This document shows positions 17,536-28,986 of a stretch of DNA of 34,981 nt, piece by piece. The DNA lies in the NCBI RefSeq assembly GCF_001571345.1, contig NZ_BCTP01000032.1, positions 1-34,981 of the forward strand. The letters run 5' to 3'. How positions within the stretch are numbered: position 1 is the first letter of the stretch; every line of letters begins with the position of its first letter. The DNA comes from Komagataeibacter xylinus NBRC 15237 (GTDB lineage: Bacteria > Pseudomonadota > Alphaproteobacteria > Acetobacterales > Acetobacteraceae). A program made the translations under genes and the position numbers. The notes under the pieces were generated by a model. The model was not told where the DNA came from and ran no database searches. It saw only the letters and a list, made by a program, of their open reading frames with translations.

Positions 17536-18467
17536 GGCGACCGACCGACAGCGGCGACCGCCCATCAAGGCTTTCGATCTTCCTGCGCCGCCAGAAACGC
17601 CTGATCCGCCCGGCCCTGGTGGGGCTGGTGCTGGTGGGGCTGGTAGCCGGCGGCGTCATGGCGCTGCGCCATGTCGGCTCGGACCCGCGCTTTGCCGCAC
17701 TCAGGGGACGGATCATCAACATGCTGCCGCTGCGCGTGACCGAGATTGACGTAACCGGCTGCGTGCTGACCAGCGAAAGCGCGCTGCAGGAAGCGCTGGG
17801 CGTGCGCACGGGCGATTTTATTCTCGGCTTTTCGGTCAAGGCGGCGCGCGAGCGCATCGACGCGCTGCCCTTTGTCGATCATTCCGTAGTTGAGCGCCAC
17901 CTGCCGGGCACCATTGTCATCCACCTGTTCGAGCGCCAGCCCTTTGCGGTATGGCAGAATCACGGTCATTTCATGCTGATCGACCGGGCTGGCAACCAGG
18001 TGCGCGACAAGGGCATGACCGGCAAGGATGCCGAGGCCTTCCGCCAGTTGCCGCTCGTGGTCGGACCCGACGCCAATCTTGCGGCTGCCGCCATGATCGA
18101 TGAACTCACCGCCCAGCCCGAGGTGAGCAACCATGTCGTGGCCGCAGCCCGCGTGGGGCAGCGCCGGTGGAACCTGACGCTGCGCAACGGCACGACCATC
18201 CTGCTGCCCGAGGGACAGGAAGTGGCAGCGCTCAAGCGCCTTGCACAAATGCAGGAAACCATAAAAATACTCGACCGGCCCGTTATCGCCATAGACATGC
18301 GCCTGCCAGACCGCCTGATCATCCGTGAGAACCCCGTGACGCCAAATGACAACAGCAACGGACCCGACCAGGGCGATGGCCCGCCACCGGCCGCCCCCAC
18401 GAGCGACCAGGCGCCCGTGCGGCCATGGCCTGACCCTGATAACAGCCTGAGACGGAGGCGGGCATGA
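17532..18467 (+). CDS. ftsQ: cell division protein FtsQ
   Basis: A bitopic inner-membrane divisome protein that links FtsA/FtsZ side assembly to FtsL, FtsW and FtsI. 311 residues from the ATG at 17532 that overlaps the ddl stop. A basic cytoplasmic N-terminus (RRQKRLIR) is followed by a membrane helix at about 26-46, then a POTRA domain (PLRVTEIDVTGCVLTSESAL onward, about 73-145) and the FtsQ beta domain to about residue 265. The last 45 residues are polar and Pro/Asp-rich, an extension without visible fold. It ends in an ATGA overlap with ftsA. Confidence 0.93.
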   Translation: MRRPTDSGDRPSRLSIFLRRQKRLIRPALVGLVLVGLVAGGVMALRHVGSDPRFAALRGRIINMLPLRVTEIDVTGCVLTSESALQEALGVRTGDFILGFSVKAARERIDALPFVDHSVVERHLPGTIVIHLFERQPFAVWQNHGHFMLIDRAGNQVRDKGMTGKDAEAFRQLPLVVGPDANLAAAAMIDELTAQPEVSNHVVAAARVGQRRWNLTLRNGTTILLPEGQEVAALKRLAQMQETIKILDRPVIAIDMRLPDRLIIRENPVTPNDNSNGPDQGDGPPPAAPTSDQAPVRPWPDPDNSLRRRRA

Positions 18468-19870
18468 CTTACCCAGTGCCGGGACCGGTCAGGACGACCC
18501 TTCCCGCAACACGCACGACCACACCGGAAACCCCTGCGGTACCGGCCATCCGTGGCCCTGCCGTGCCCACGCGCGTGCCCCGCCCGCGCGCGCCCGCAAC
18601 CCTTGTGCCCGCCGCCGAGCGCATGCCCACGCGCAAGCTGCGCACCGGGCCGTTCAGCGTGCTTGACATCGGCTCGACCAAGATTGTCTGCCTGATCGGG
18701 CGCGGCGAGCCTGACAACACCATCCGCATCCTCGGTCATGGCTGGCGGCGCTCGCACGGGGTGCGCTCAGGTGGAATCGTGGACCTGCGCGAGGCGGAAT
18801 CGGCCATACGCAACGCCGTGGCGCAGGCGGAGGACATGGCGACGGAGCGGCGCGATTCGATTTTCGTCAACCTGTCATGCGGCCATCCCGAGAGCCGTCA
18901 CATCAATGCGCGCTGGCCCGTTGGCGGGCGCGAGGTCACCGCGGGCGATGTCAGCCGCATCATTGCCGAAGGGCGGCTGCGTGCCATCTCCGAGGGTCGC
19001 TCGGCAATCCATACCCTGCCGCTCGACTATGCGGTGGACGATACGCAGGAAGTGATCGATCCGCGCGGGCACCTGTGCGACCTGCTCTCGGCACGGCTGC
19101 ATGTGATCGACGCCAACACCACGGCGCTGCGCAACCTCGAGGCCGTCCTGTCACGCGTGGAACTCAAGATCGCGGGCATGGTGTCCTCGCCGCTGGCCTC
19201 GGGGCTTGCGGTGATGAGCGAGGACGAGCGCAACCTTGGCGCGACCGTGGTGGACATGGGCGGCGGGCTGACCTCGATCGGCGTGTTTGGCGAGGGCAGG
19301 CTGCTGCATACGGCCACGATTCCGGTGGGGGGGCTGCATATCACACGCGATATTGCGCAGGGTCTTTCCACCTCGATCGACAGCGCCGAGCGGCTCAAGA
19401 CCATGTATGGCTCGGCCGAACTGCTCGCGGGCGATGATAACGATCCCATCCTCGTGCAGCTTATTGGCGACAACGACCATCATTATGTCAGAATTTCACG
19501 CTCAAAGATCGTTTCGATCATACATCCGCGCGTGGAGGAAACCCTGGAAATGATACGTGACAGGCTGGAAATGGCAGCCGTGGGGCCTGCGGCCGACGGC
19601 CGCGTGATCCTGACCGGCGGCGGCTCGCTGCTTGAGGGAATCGGCCCAATGGCGGCGCGCATTCTCAACCGCCAGGTGCGCCTTGGCCGCCCGCGCCGCA
19701 TTGTGGGCCTGCCTGAAAATTCGGCCACATGGCCCATGTTCTCCACATCGGCCGGATTGCTGGCCTGGGCCGCGGGCGCTGCTGATGAAATGGGCGAGCC
19801 CGATACCCGCGGCGCCCGCCCCGGCGGCCTTGTAAGACGTTTTGTGGATTTCATACGTGATAGGGTATGA
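18464..19870 (+). CDS. ftsA: cell division protein FtsA with N-terminal extension
   Basis: The actin-like ATPase that ties FtsZ filaments to the membrane. The core begins with the phosphate-1 motif FSVLDIGSTKIVCLIG at about 64-79, and phosphate-2 is VVDMGGGLTSIGVF near 264. The last 14 residues (GLVRRFVDFIRDRV) form the expected amphipathic membrane-targeting helix. The start overlapping ftsQ gives 468 residues, with about 60 extra residues at the N-terminus rich in Pro, Thr and Arg. Met54 (codon at 18623) would give a protein of usual size; I keep the overlapping start because every neighbouring junction has the same overlap, but this is uncertain. Confidence 0.93.
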   Translation: MTYPVPGPVRTTLPATRTTTPETPAVPAIRGPAVPTRVPRPRAPATLVPAAERMPTRKLRTGPFSVLDIGSTKIVCLIGRGEPDNTIRILGHGWRRSHGVRSGGIVDLREAESAIRNAVAQAEDMATERRDSIFVNLSCGHPESRHINARWPVGGREVTAGDVSRIIAEGRLRAISEGRSAIHTLPLDYAVDDTQEVIDPRGHLCDLLSARLHVIDANTTALRNLEAVLSRVELKIAGMVSSPLASGLAVMSEDERNLGATVVDMGGGLTSIGVFGEGRLLHTATIPVGGLHITRDIAQGLSTSIDSAERLKTMYGSAELLAGDDNDPILVQLIGDNDHHYVRISRSKIVSIIHPRVEETLEMIRDRLEMAAVGPAADGRVILTGGGSLLEGIGPMAARILNRQVRLGRPRRIVGLPENSATWPMFSTSAGLLAWAAGAADEMGEPDTRGARPGGLVRRFVDFIRDRV

Positions 19871-19947
19871 TCTTGCGCGGAAACCCTTTATTGTACTTTT
19901 GCCGTTAGTATGCCCGCACGCCTACCCCCATCCATCGGGAGCCCAGC

Positions 19948-21456
19948 ATGACCCTCAACCTGACCATCCCGCAACAGAATCATTCCGATTTCACCCCCCG
20001 CATTACAGTGATCGGGGTTGGCGGTGGTGGTACCAACGCGGTGGACAACATGATCCAGTCGCAGTTGCAGGGGGTGGAATTCATTGTCGCCAACACTGAT
20101 GCGCAACAGCTTTCGCACAGCAAGGCCGACCGCCGCATCCAGCTTGGCCCGCACCTGACGCAGGGCCTTGGCGCGGGCGCCAAGCCTGAAATCGGCCGCG
20201 CCGCGGCGGAGGAAGCGTGCGATGAACTGTCCCGCCACCTTGATGGCGCGCACATGGTGTTCATCACCGCGGGCATGGGTGGTGGCACCGGCACAGGGGC
20301 AGCCCCCGTCATTGCCCGCATGGCGCGCGAGCGCGGCATCCTGACCGTGGGCGTGGTGACCAAGCCCTTCATGTTCGAGGGCATGCGCCGCACCAAGTCG
20401 GCCGAAGCGGGCATTGCCGAGCTGCAGCAGTTCGTTGACACGCTGATCGTGATCCCGAACCAGAACCTGTTCCGCATGGCCAATGAAAGCACGAGCTGGC
20501 GCGACGCCTTCAAGATGGCGGACAACGTGCTGTACATGGGCGTGCGCGGCGTGACCGACCTCATGATGGCGCCGGGCCTCGTCAACCTCGATTTTGCCGA
20601 TATCCGCACCATCATGGCGGAAATGGGCAAGGCTATGATGGGCACGGGCGATGCCGAGGGCGATAACCGCGCCATTGCCGCCGCCGAGGCCGCAATCTCG
20701 AACCCGCTGCTTGAAGACACCTCCATGAAGGGCGCGCAGGGCCTGCTCATCAACATCACGGGCGGCGAGGACCTGACGCTGTTCGAGGTGGACCAGGCGG
20801 CCAACCGCATCCGCGAGGAAGTGGCGGAAGACGCCAACATCATCTTCGGTTCCGCCATCGACACCTCGCTCAATGGCAAGATCCGCGTCTCGGTCGTGGC
20901 CACGGGTATCGACAACCCGCCGGGCCGGGGCGCCGCCCAGCCTGCCGGGGCAGCGGAACCTGCAAGCCCGCCGCAGCCCGCGCCGGAAGCAGCCGCGCCG
21001 CCTGTCGCCCCCACCACGGCACAGGCCGCGCCGCAGTCTCCGTCCGCGCCCCCGCTACAGCACCCCGCGGCCCCGGCCCGGCCCGGCCATGCCCCGGCAC
21101 CCGGCGCCGCGCAGCGCCCGCCCGGCGCACCACGCGCGCCCTCGCCGAACGCCGTGCCGCCGCAGGCGCAGCGCAGTTCGCCCCGCTCGCCCCTGTTTAC
21201 GGAAAATGCCAGGCCGCCCCAGGCGCCTGAGCCACAGGCCCCTCCGCGCAGCCTGTTCGGCATCGTGACCGGGGCGCTGCGCCGCCATTCCAACCCGCCG
21301 CAGCCCGAAGCAGCCCCGCAGCCCCAGCGCACCGAGCCTTCGGTGCAGCAGCAGCCCGTGGCGCAGCCTTCCGCCCCGCCCGCGCCGGGCAACGCCACGC
21401 CGCCTGATGACGGGGGGCTTGATATCCCCGCCTTCCTGCGTCGTCGCTCGCACTGA
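19948..21456 (+). CDS. ftsZ: cell division protein FtsZ
   Basis: The tubulin-like GTPase that forms the division ring. 502 residues. [18 protein letters not shown] begins at 19, the tubulin signature GGGTGTG is at 111-117, [11 protein letters not shown] and the T7-loop region follow, and the globular part ends near residue 325. Then comes a Pro/Ala/Gln-rich linker of about 165 residues, much longer than in E. coli but common in Alphaproteobacteria. The C-terminal peptide [11 protein letters not shown] is the conserved partner-binding tail. GGGAG lies 6 bases before the ATG. A 77-base gap separates it from ftsA, so it may also have its own promoter, though I see no strong one. Confidence 0.98.
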   Translation: MTLNLTIPQQNHSDFTPRITVIGVGGGGTNAVDNMIQSQLQGVEFIVANTDAQQLSHSKADRRIQLGPHLTQGLGAGAKPEIGRAAAEEACDELSRHLDGAHMVFITAGMGGGTGTGAAPVIARMARERGILTVGVVTKPFMFEGMRRTKSAEAGIAELQQFVDTLIVIPNQNLFRMANESTSWRDAFKMADNVLYMGVRGVTDLMMAPGLVNLDFADIRTIMAEMGKAMMGTGDAEGDNRAIAAAEAAISNPLLEDTSMKGAQGLLINITGGEDLTLFEVDQAANRIREEVAEDANIIFGSAIDTSLNGKIRVSVVATGIDNPPGRGAAQPAGAAEPASPPQPAPEAAAPPVAPTTAQAAPQSPSAPPLQHPAAPARPGHAPAPGAAQRPPGAPRAPSPNAVPPQAQRSSPRSPLFTENARPPQAPEPQAPPRSLFGIVTGALRRHSNPPQPEAAPQPQRTEPSVQQQPVAQPSAPPAPGNATPPDDGGLDIPAFLRRRSH

Positions 21457-21466
21457 CATGAACCAT

Positions 21467-21490
21467 GGCGTGGCCCTTGCGGGCCGCGCC
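21467..21490 (+). terminator. hairpin after ftsZ, possible weak terminator
   Basis: GGCGTGGCCC (21467-21476) pairs with GGGCCGCGCC (21481-21490) over ten base pairs with one G-U pair and the loop TTGC. It begins about ten bases after the ftsZ stop. The following bases (AATTACTTG) are not a clean T-run, so it may slow or stabilise transcripts rather than end them fully. Confidence 0.5.
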
Positions 21491-21496
21491 AATTAC

Positions 21497-21524
21497 TTGC
21501 AGACAGGTAACAATAGGCAATAAT
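21497..21524 (+). promoter_or_regulatory. candidate lpxC promoter
   Basis: TTGCAG at 21497-21502, a 16-base spacer and AATAAT at 21519-21524, directly after the ftsZ hairpin. The -10 matches five of six consensus bases; the -35 only its TTG. It would start a transcript near 21531, at the edge of a 17-base inverted repeat. Confidence 0.4.
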
Positions 21525-21531
21525 CCTTGAC

Positions 21532-21548
21532 TGTTCCGACGGGGAACA
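21532..21548. promoter_or_regulatory. 17-base inverted repeat, possible operator
   Basis: TGTTCC (21532-21537), spacer GACGG, GGAACA (21543-21548): perfect six-base arms between the candidate lpxC promoter and the lpxC start. It looks like a dimer-protein site. No regulator can be named from sequence. Confidence 0.4.
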
Positions 21549-21614
21549 AGGCGCTAGCATGACACCATGCCAGTTACCGCGAGTTCCCCCATCTTCCCGT
21601 CAAGGACACAGGCA

Positions 21615-22571
21615 ATGAACGGCATGGTGCCGCCCGCACATTTTCCCTTCATGCCGCCATTCAGCCATGATGGGCAGATGCAGCATACCCTGAGCCAGCC
21701 GATCAGCAGCGTGGGCACCGGCCTGCATACCGGCGCGCGAATCAGCCTGCGCCTCTCGCCCGCGGCAGAAAATACCGGCATCGTCTTTCACCGCACCGAC
21801 TGCGCCATGCCGCCTGTCACCGCCCGTTACGACACGGTGGTGGACACGCAGTTGAGCACGGTGCTTGGCCACGGACCACAGGACGCGCGCATTGCCACGG
21901 TGGAACACCTGATGGCGGCACTTGCGGGCTGTGGCATCGATAACGTGCTTGTCGAGGTGGATGGGCCGGAAATCCCGGTATTTGACGGTTCAGCCGCCGA
22001 GTTCGTGTTCCTGCTCGAATGCGCGGGCCGCAGGCAGCAGGAAGCCCGCCGCCAGCAGATCCATGTAACCCGGCCCGTGCGGGTGGAAGAAGGCGACGCG
22101 TTTGCCGAACTCACCCCTGCCACGCAGCCGGGTCTGGGCATTGATATCTCCATCGATTTTCCCGCTGCAGCCATTGGCCAGCAGCGTTATGCCACGCAGG
22201 TTGACAGCCATCTGTTCCGCGAGCACCTGAGCCGGGCGCGCACTTTCGTGCTCCAGCCCGAGATCGAGCACCTGCACGCCATAGGCCTCGCGCGTGGCGG
22301 CTCGCTTGACAATGCCGTCGTGGTCAATGGCGAGAGCGTGCTCAACCCCGCCGGCCTGCGCCACCCGGATGAATTCGTGCGCCACAAGGTGCTTGATGCG
22401 ATTGGCGACCTGTATCTGGCCGGTGGCCTGATCGAAGGGCATTTCAGGGGGCACAAATCGGGGCATACACTCAATAATCGCCTGTTGCTCAAGCTGTTTG
22501 CCGACAAGGCGAACTGGCATGTCGTCCCTGCCGGCACGCCTGCGGGCCAGCCCTGCACGCAGGCCGCGTGA
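21615..22571 (+). CDS. lpxC: UDP-3-O-acyl-N-acetylglucosamine deacetylase LpxC
   Basis: The zinc hydrolase for the committed step of lipid A synthesis. From the ATG at 21615 the protein has 318 residues. The zinc ligands are His98 (TVEHLMAAL), His257 and Asp261 (HKVLDAIGD), with the same 159- and 4-residue spacings as E. coli His79, His238 and Asp242. GTGLHTG near residue 36 opens the conserved core. The start is uncertain: 21615 has AAGGA seven bases upstream, an ATG at 21567 would add 16 residues, and one at 21678 would give an N-terminus of E. coli length but has a poor ribosome site. It follows ftsZ as in many Gram-negative bacteria. Confidence 0.95.
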   Translation: MNGMVPPAHFPFMPPFSHDGQMQHTLSQPISSVGTGLHTGARISLRLSPAAENTGIVFHRTDCAMPPVTARYDTVVDTQLSTVLGHGPQDARIATVEHLMAALAGCGIDNVLVEVDGPEIPVFDGSAAEFVFLLECAGRRQQEARRQQIHVTRPVRVEEGDAFAELTPATQPGLGIDISIDFPAAAIGQQRYATQVDSHLFREHLSRARTFVLQPEIEHLHAIGLARGGSLDNAVVVNGESVLNPAGLRHPDEFVRHKVLDAIGDLYLAGGLIEGHFRGHKSGHTLNNRLLLKLFADKANWHVVPAGTPAGQPCTQAA

Positions 22572-22653
22572 TGACGGAGTGTGAAATCCGCACGCGGAGA
22601 CTTCACCCACACCCGGCACATGATATAAAGCTCCCGTAACTGGAAGAGCTGGC

Positions 22654-23538
22654 ATGTTCGCACGCATATCACACCAAACCCCGCAGCCTTCGCGCAGCCC
22701 CTGTCAGCCGGCACGCTGGCTGGCGTTCCTGCCCCTTGCGGGGCTGCTGGCAGCATGCGGCAACAGCGCAAGCAACATCAACGAGCGCGCGCCGCGCGTC
22801 GGCTCGGCCGAGACATTGTACAATAACGGTGTCGATGCCCTGCGCTCAGACCGCTACCTGCTGTCGGTCAACCAGTTCGACACGCTGCAGCGCAACTATC
22901 CCTACTCGCAGTACACGGCCAATGCGCAGTTGATGGAGGGGTATGCCAACTACCTGCTCAACAAATACCCCGAGGCCGTGCAGCAGCTTGACCGCTTTCT
23001 GGAACTGCACCCCACCAGCACCGATGCCGCCTATGCCTTCTACCTGCGCGCGCTATGCTATTACGAGCAGGTTGCCGACGTGCAGCGTGACCAGCAGGGC
23101 ACCATCGAGGCCATGGATGCGCTGGAAGAGGTGATTACCCGCTTCCCCCAGAGCCCTTACGCACGCGATGCGCAGCTCAAGATCGATCTGTGCCGCGACC
23201 ATCTGGCGGGCAAGGAAATGCTGGTGGGCCGCTACTACCAGCAGCAGAACGACTTCCCCGCCGCCGCCGGGCGCTACCAGCGCGTGGTGCAGGATTTCCA
23301 GACCACCAACCATGTGCCCGAAGCACTCGAGCGGCTGGTCGAGGTGTATCTCGACATGGGCCTGCTCGAACAGGCCCGCAAGACCGGCTCCGTGCTGGCC
23401 TATAACTACCCCAGCAGCAAGTGGTACGAAGATGCCTACGTCCATCTGCGCGCCCACCACCTGATCAAGGGCGTGGACGGCAAGGACAACAAGCAGGGGC
23501 GCAACATCTTCCAGCGGGCGTGGCACTCGGTTTTCTGA
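22654..23538 (+). CDS. bamD: outer membrane assembly lipoprotein BamD
   Basis: The essential lipoprotein of the BAM complex that inserts beta-barrels into the outer membrane (older name ComL/YfiO). 294 residues. A lipoprotein signal with hydrophobic stretch WLAFLPLAGLLAAC places the lipidated cysteine at 35. After it come tetratricopeptide-like repeats starting at ETLYNNGVDALRSDRY; the YPYSQYTANAQLMEGYANY and DRFLELHPTSTDAAYAFYLR segments are typical of BamD. GGAAG lies about 8 bases upstream of the ATG. It sits between lpxC and recN, a usual alphaproteobacterial order. Confidence 0.94.
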   Translation: MFARISHQTPQPSRSPCQPARWLAFLPLAGLLAACGNSASNINERAPRVGSAETLYNNGVDALRSDRYLLSVNQFDTLQRNYPYSQYTANAQLMEGYANYLLNKYPEAVQQLDRFLELHPTSTDAAYAFYLRALCYYEQVADVQRDQQGTIEAMDALEEVITRFPQSPYARDAQLKIDLCRDHLAGKEMLVGRYYQQQNDFPAAAGRYQRVVQDFQTTNHVPEALERLVEVYLDMGLLEQARKTGSVLAYNYPSSKWYEDAYVHLRAHHLIKGVDGKDNKQGRNIFQRAWHSVF

Positions 23539-23577
23539 TTTCCGCCAACGATCCTTCGTGCTGAACAGGAACCGATC

Positions 23578-27445
<3,868 letters not shown>

Positions 27446-27478
27446 TACGCCTTGCAGTCCACACAGGCGGAAAGCCTC

Positions 27479-27658
27479 ATGCAGGCCTTTCATGCCGCCG
27501 TGGCCGAAAGGGACGCGGCGCTGACGATTGATGACCGGGCCACGCTCGCGCTCCTGCTCGGGCATGGGGTCATGCCCATCCGGACAGGGGAAGATTTTGA
27601 TGATCTCGCGCTGACTGTGAAATTATACGGCCAGCACCACCCGCAGCCCCGGACCTGA
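27479..27658 (+). CDS. small protein of unknown function
   Basis: A 59-residue acidic protein from the ATG at 27479; a TTG at 27452 would extend it to 68 residues. It has two helical segments (MQAFHAAVAERDAAL and DDRATLALLLGHG) and a tail with DDLALTVKLYGQHHP. No family is recognised. GGAAAG about six bases upstream is a plausible ribosome site. It begins 33 bases after ligA and ends exactly where a terminator-like hairpin starts, which supports it being the last gene of the lpxC-ligA transcript. It could be a chance frame. Confidence 0.45.
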   Translation: MQAFHAAVAERDAALTIDDRATLALLLGHGVMPIRTGEDFDDLALTVKLYGQHHPQPRT

Positions 27659-27695
27659 AAAGGCGGCACCAACCATCGCCTTTTTGAAAAAAGGC
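27658..27695 (+). terminator. terminator-like hairpin with an alternative fold
   Basis: AAAAGGCG (27658-27665) pairs with CGCCTTTT (27677-27684), followed by one more T. The same right arm can instead pair with the next segment: GCCTTTTT (27678-27685), loop GA, AAAAAGGC (27688-27695). The two hairpins exclude each other. The likely job is to end the recN-ligA transcript before the ABC transporter operon. Confidence 0.6.
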
Positions 27696-27725
27696 AACAC
27701 CCTGATGCACAACATAACTGTGGCC

Positions 27726-27754
27726 TTGCATGGTCCTGTCGCGTAACATTTAGT
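27726..27754 (+). promoter_or_regulatory. candidate promoter of the BMP transporter operon
   Basis: TTGCAT at 27726-27731, a 17-base spacer and TTTAGT at 27749-27754. The transcript would start near 27761 and have a leader of about 98 bases. It is the best sigma-70-like pair in the gap. Confidence 0.4.
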
Positions 27755-27766
27755 CTGGAACCAGAC
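27753..27766. promoter_or_regulatory. inverted repeat at the putative start site
   Basis: GTCTGG (27753-27758), spacer AA, CCAGAC (27761-27766). The six-base arms are perfect, and the site lies on the predicted transcription start, where a repressor would block initiation. It could also be a small hairpin. Confidence 0.4.
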
Positions 27767-27858
27767 ACGGGCTTACACGCGCGGGAGCACCAGACCGACC
27801 AGCACGCCAGGCCGCCGCAGCGGGGTGCGGCATCGATTTTTCAGGGGGATGACATCTT

Positions 27859-28986
27859 ATGACAGTTTCAGGGTCGCGGGGGCGGCTGCTGACAACGCGC
27901 CGCGAGATGCTGGGCCTTGCAGGTGGCGCGGGCTCCAGCCTGCTGCTGCCCCGCCACGCACGGGCGCAGGCCCAGCCCGCATGGCGCAGGCCGCTGGCGG
28001 AATCCGACGCCATCGTGGCGTTTGGCCATACCGGCCCCATTACCGATGGCGGCTGGTCGATGGTGCATGACCGGGGCGTGCAGGCCGTGCGCCGCACCTT
28101 CCCCAAACTGCGCACCATCTATGTGGAAAGCGTGCCCTACTCCGCCGATGCCACGCGGCTGTTCCGCCAGTTCGTGGCCGAAGGCGCGCAGATGGTCATG
28201 GCCACATCGGAATATGGCGACTTCATAAAAGATGTGTCGGACCGGGCGCCTGATGTCGCGTTCATGGAATGCGATGGCACCAATGTAACCGGCAACCTGG
28301 GCTGGTATTACGTGGCGCACTGGTATGCGAGCTATGTCATCGGCATTGCCGCGGCCCTCATGACCAAGACCAACAAGATCGGCTTTCTGGGCGCGTTTCC
28401 CATTCCCTCGGTCTATGCCTCGGCCAATGCAACATTGCTGGGCGCGCAGTCGGTCAACCCGGCCATCACGCTACAGAGCATCACCATCAATGCGTGGTTC
28501 GACCCGCAGGCGGCAACGCAGGCGGCCACAGCACTAGCCGATAACGGGTGTGATTTCCTGTGCGGCATCATGGATGAGCCGGCCTATCTGCGCGTGGCCA
28601 TACAGCGCGGGCTGAAGGCGGCCATGTGGAACACCGGCATGCTCGATTACGGGCCGCAGGCCTATGTCAGTTCCGTGTGCCTCGACTTCAATGATTACTA
28701 CATCAGTCAGGTGCGCAACCTGCTGGCGGGCACATGGCAGCCCGACGGGCATTTCCTCACCCTCGGCCACGGCGTGGACCGCGACGCCTGGGGGCCGACC
28801 GTGCCGCCCGAGGCGGCCGCCCGCGCCGATGACATGCGCACGCGCATGCTGGCGGGCCATAACCCCTTTGTCGGCCCCATATACGACAATCATGGCCGCC
28901 TGCGCGTGCCCGCGGGCACGGCGCTGAGCGACCTTGAAATCTATCACTCCGACTGGGCGGTGGCGGGAGTATCGGGCCTTGAATAA
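27859..28986 (+). CDS. BMP-family ABC transporter substrate-binding protein, Tat-exported
   Basis: A 375-residue periplasmic binding protein of the BmpA/PnrA/Med type, a family known to bind purine nucleosides and in some cases riboflavin or similar solutes. The N-terminus is a twin-arginine signal: TTRREMLGLAG with Arg14-Arg15, a hydrophobic stretch and an ARA-Q cleavage site near 36. The mature part starts with the family's VAFGHTGPITDGGWS, and GWYYVAHWYASYVIGIAAALMTKTNKIGFLGAFP is the typical central segment. AGGGGG lies about ten bases upstream. It leads a four-gene operon with ATPase and two permeases. The ligand is inferred from family only. Confidence 0.9.
   Translation: MTVSGSRGRLLTTRREMLGLAGGAGSSLLLPRHARAQAQPAWRRPLAESDAIVAFGHTGPITDGGWSMVHDRGVQAVRRTFPKLRTIYVESVPYSADATRLFRQFVAEGAQMVMATSEYGDFIKDVSDRAPDVAFMECDGTNVTGNLGWYYVAHWYASYVIGIAAALMTKTNKIGFLGAFPIPSVYASANATLLGAQSVNPAITLQSITINAWFDPQAATQAATALADNGCDFLCGIMDEPAYLRVAIQRGLKAAMWNTGMLDYGPQAYVSSVCLDFNDYYISQVRNLLAGTWQPDGHFLTLGHGVDRDAWGPTVPPEAAARADDMRTRMLAGHNPFVGPIYDNHGRLRVPAGTALSDLEIYHSDWAVAGVSGLE

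Noticed and set aside
19980-21560. A 526-codon open frame on the minus strand opposite ftsZ
   Set aside because: ftsZ is certain on the plus strand; the antisense frame is Ser/Ala/Gly-rich with no domain, as expected from GC-rich codon bias.
22581-22606. Imperfect hairpin between lpxC and bamD as a terminator
   Set aside because: GTGAA/TTCAC and TCCGC/GCGGA pair with an uneven internal loop and no T-run follows; too weak to call.
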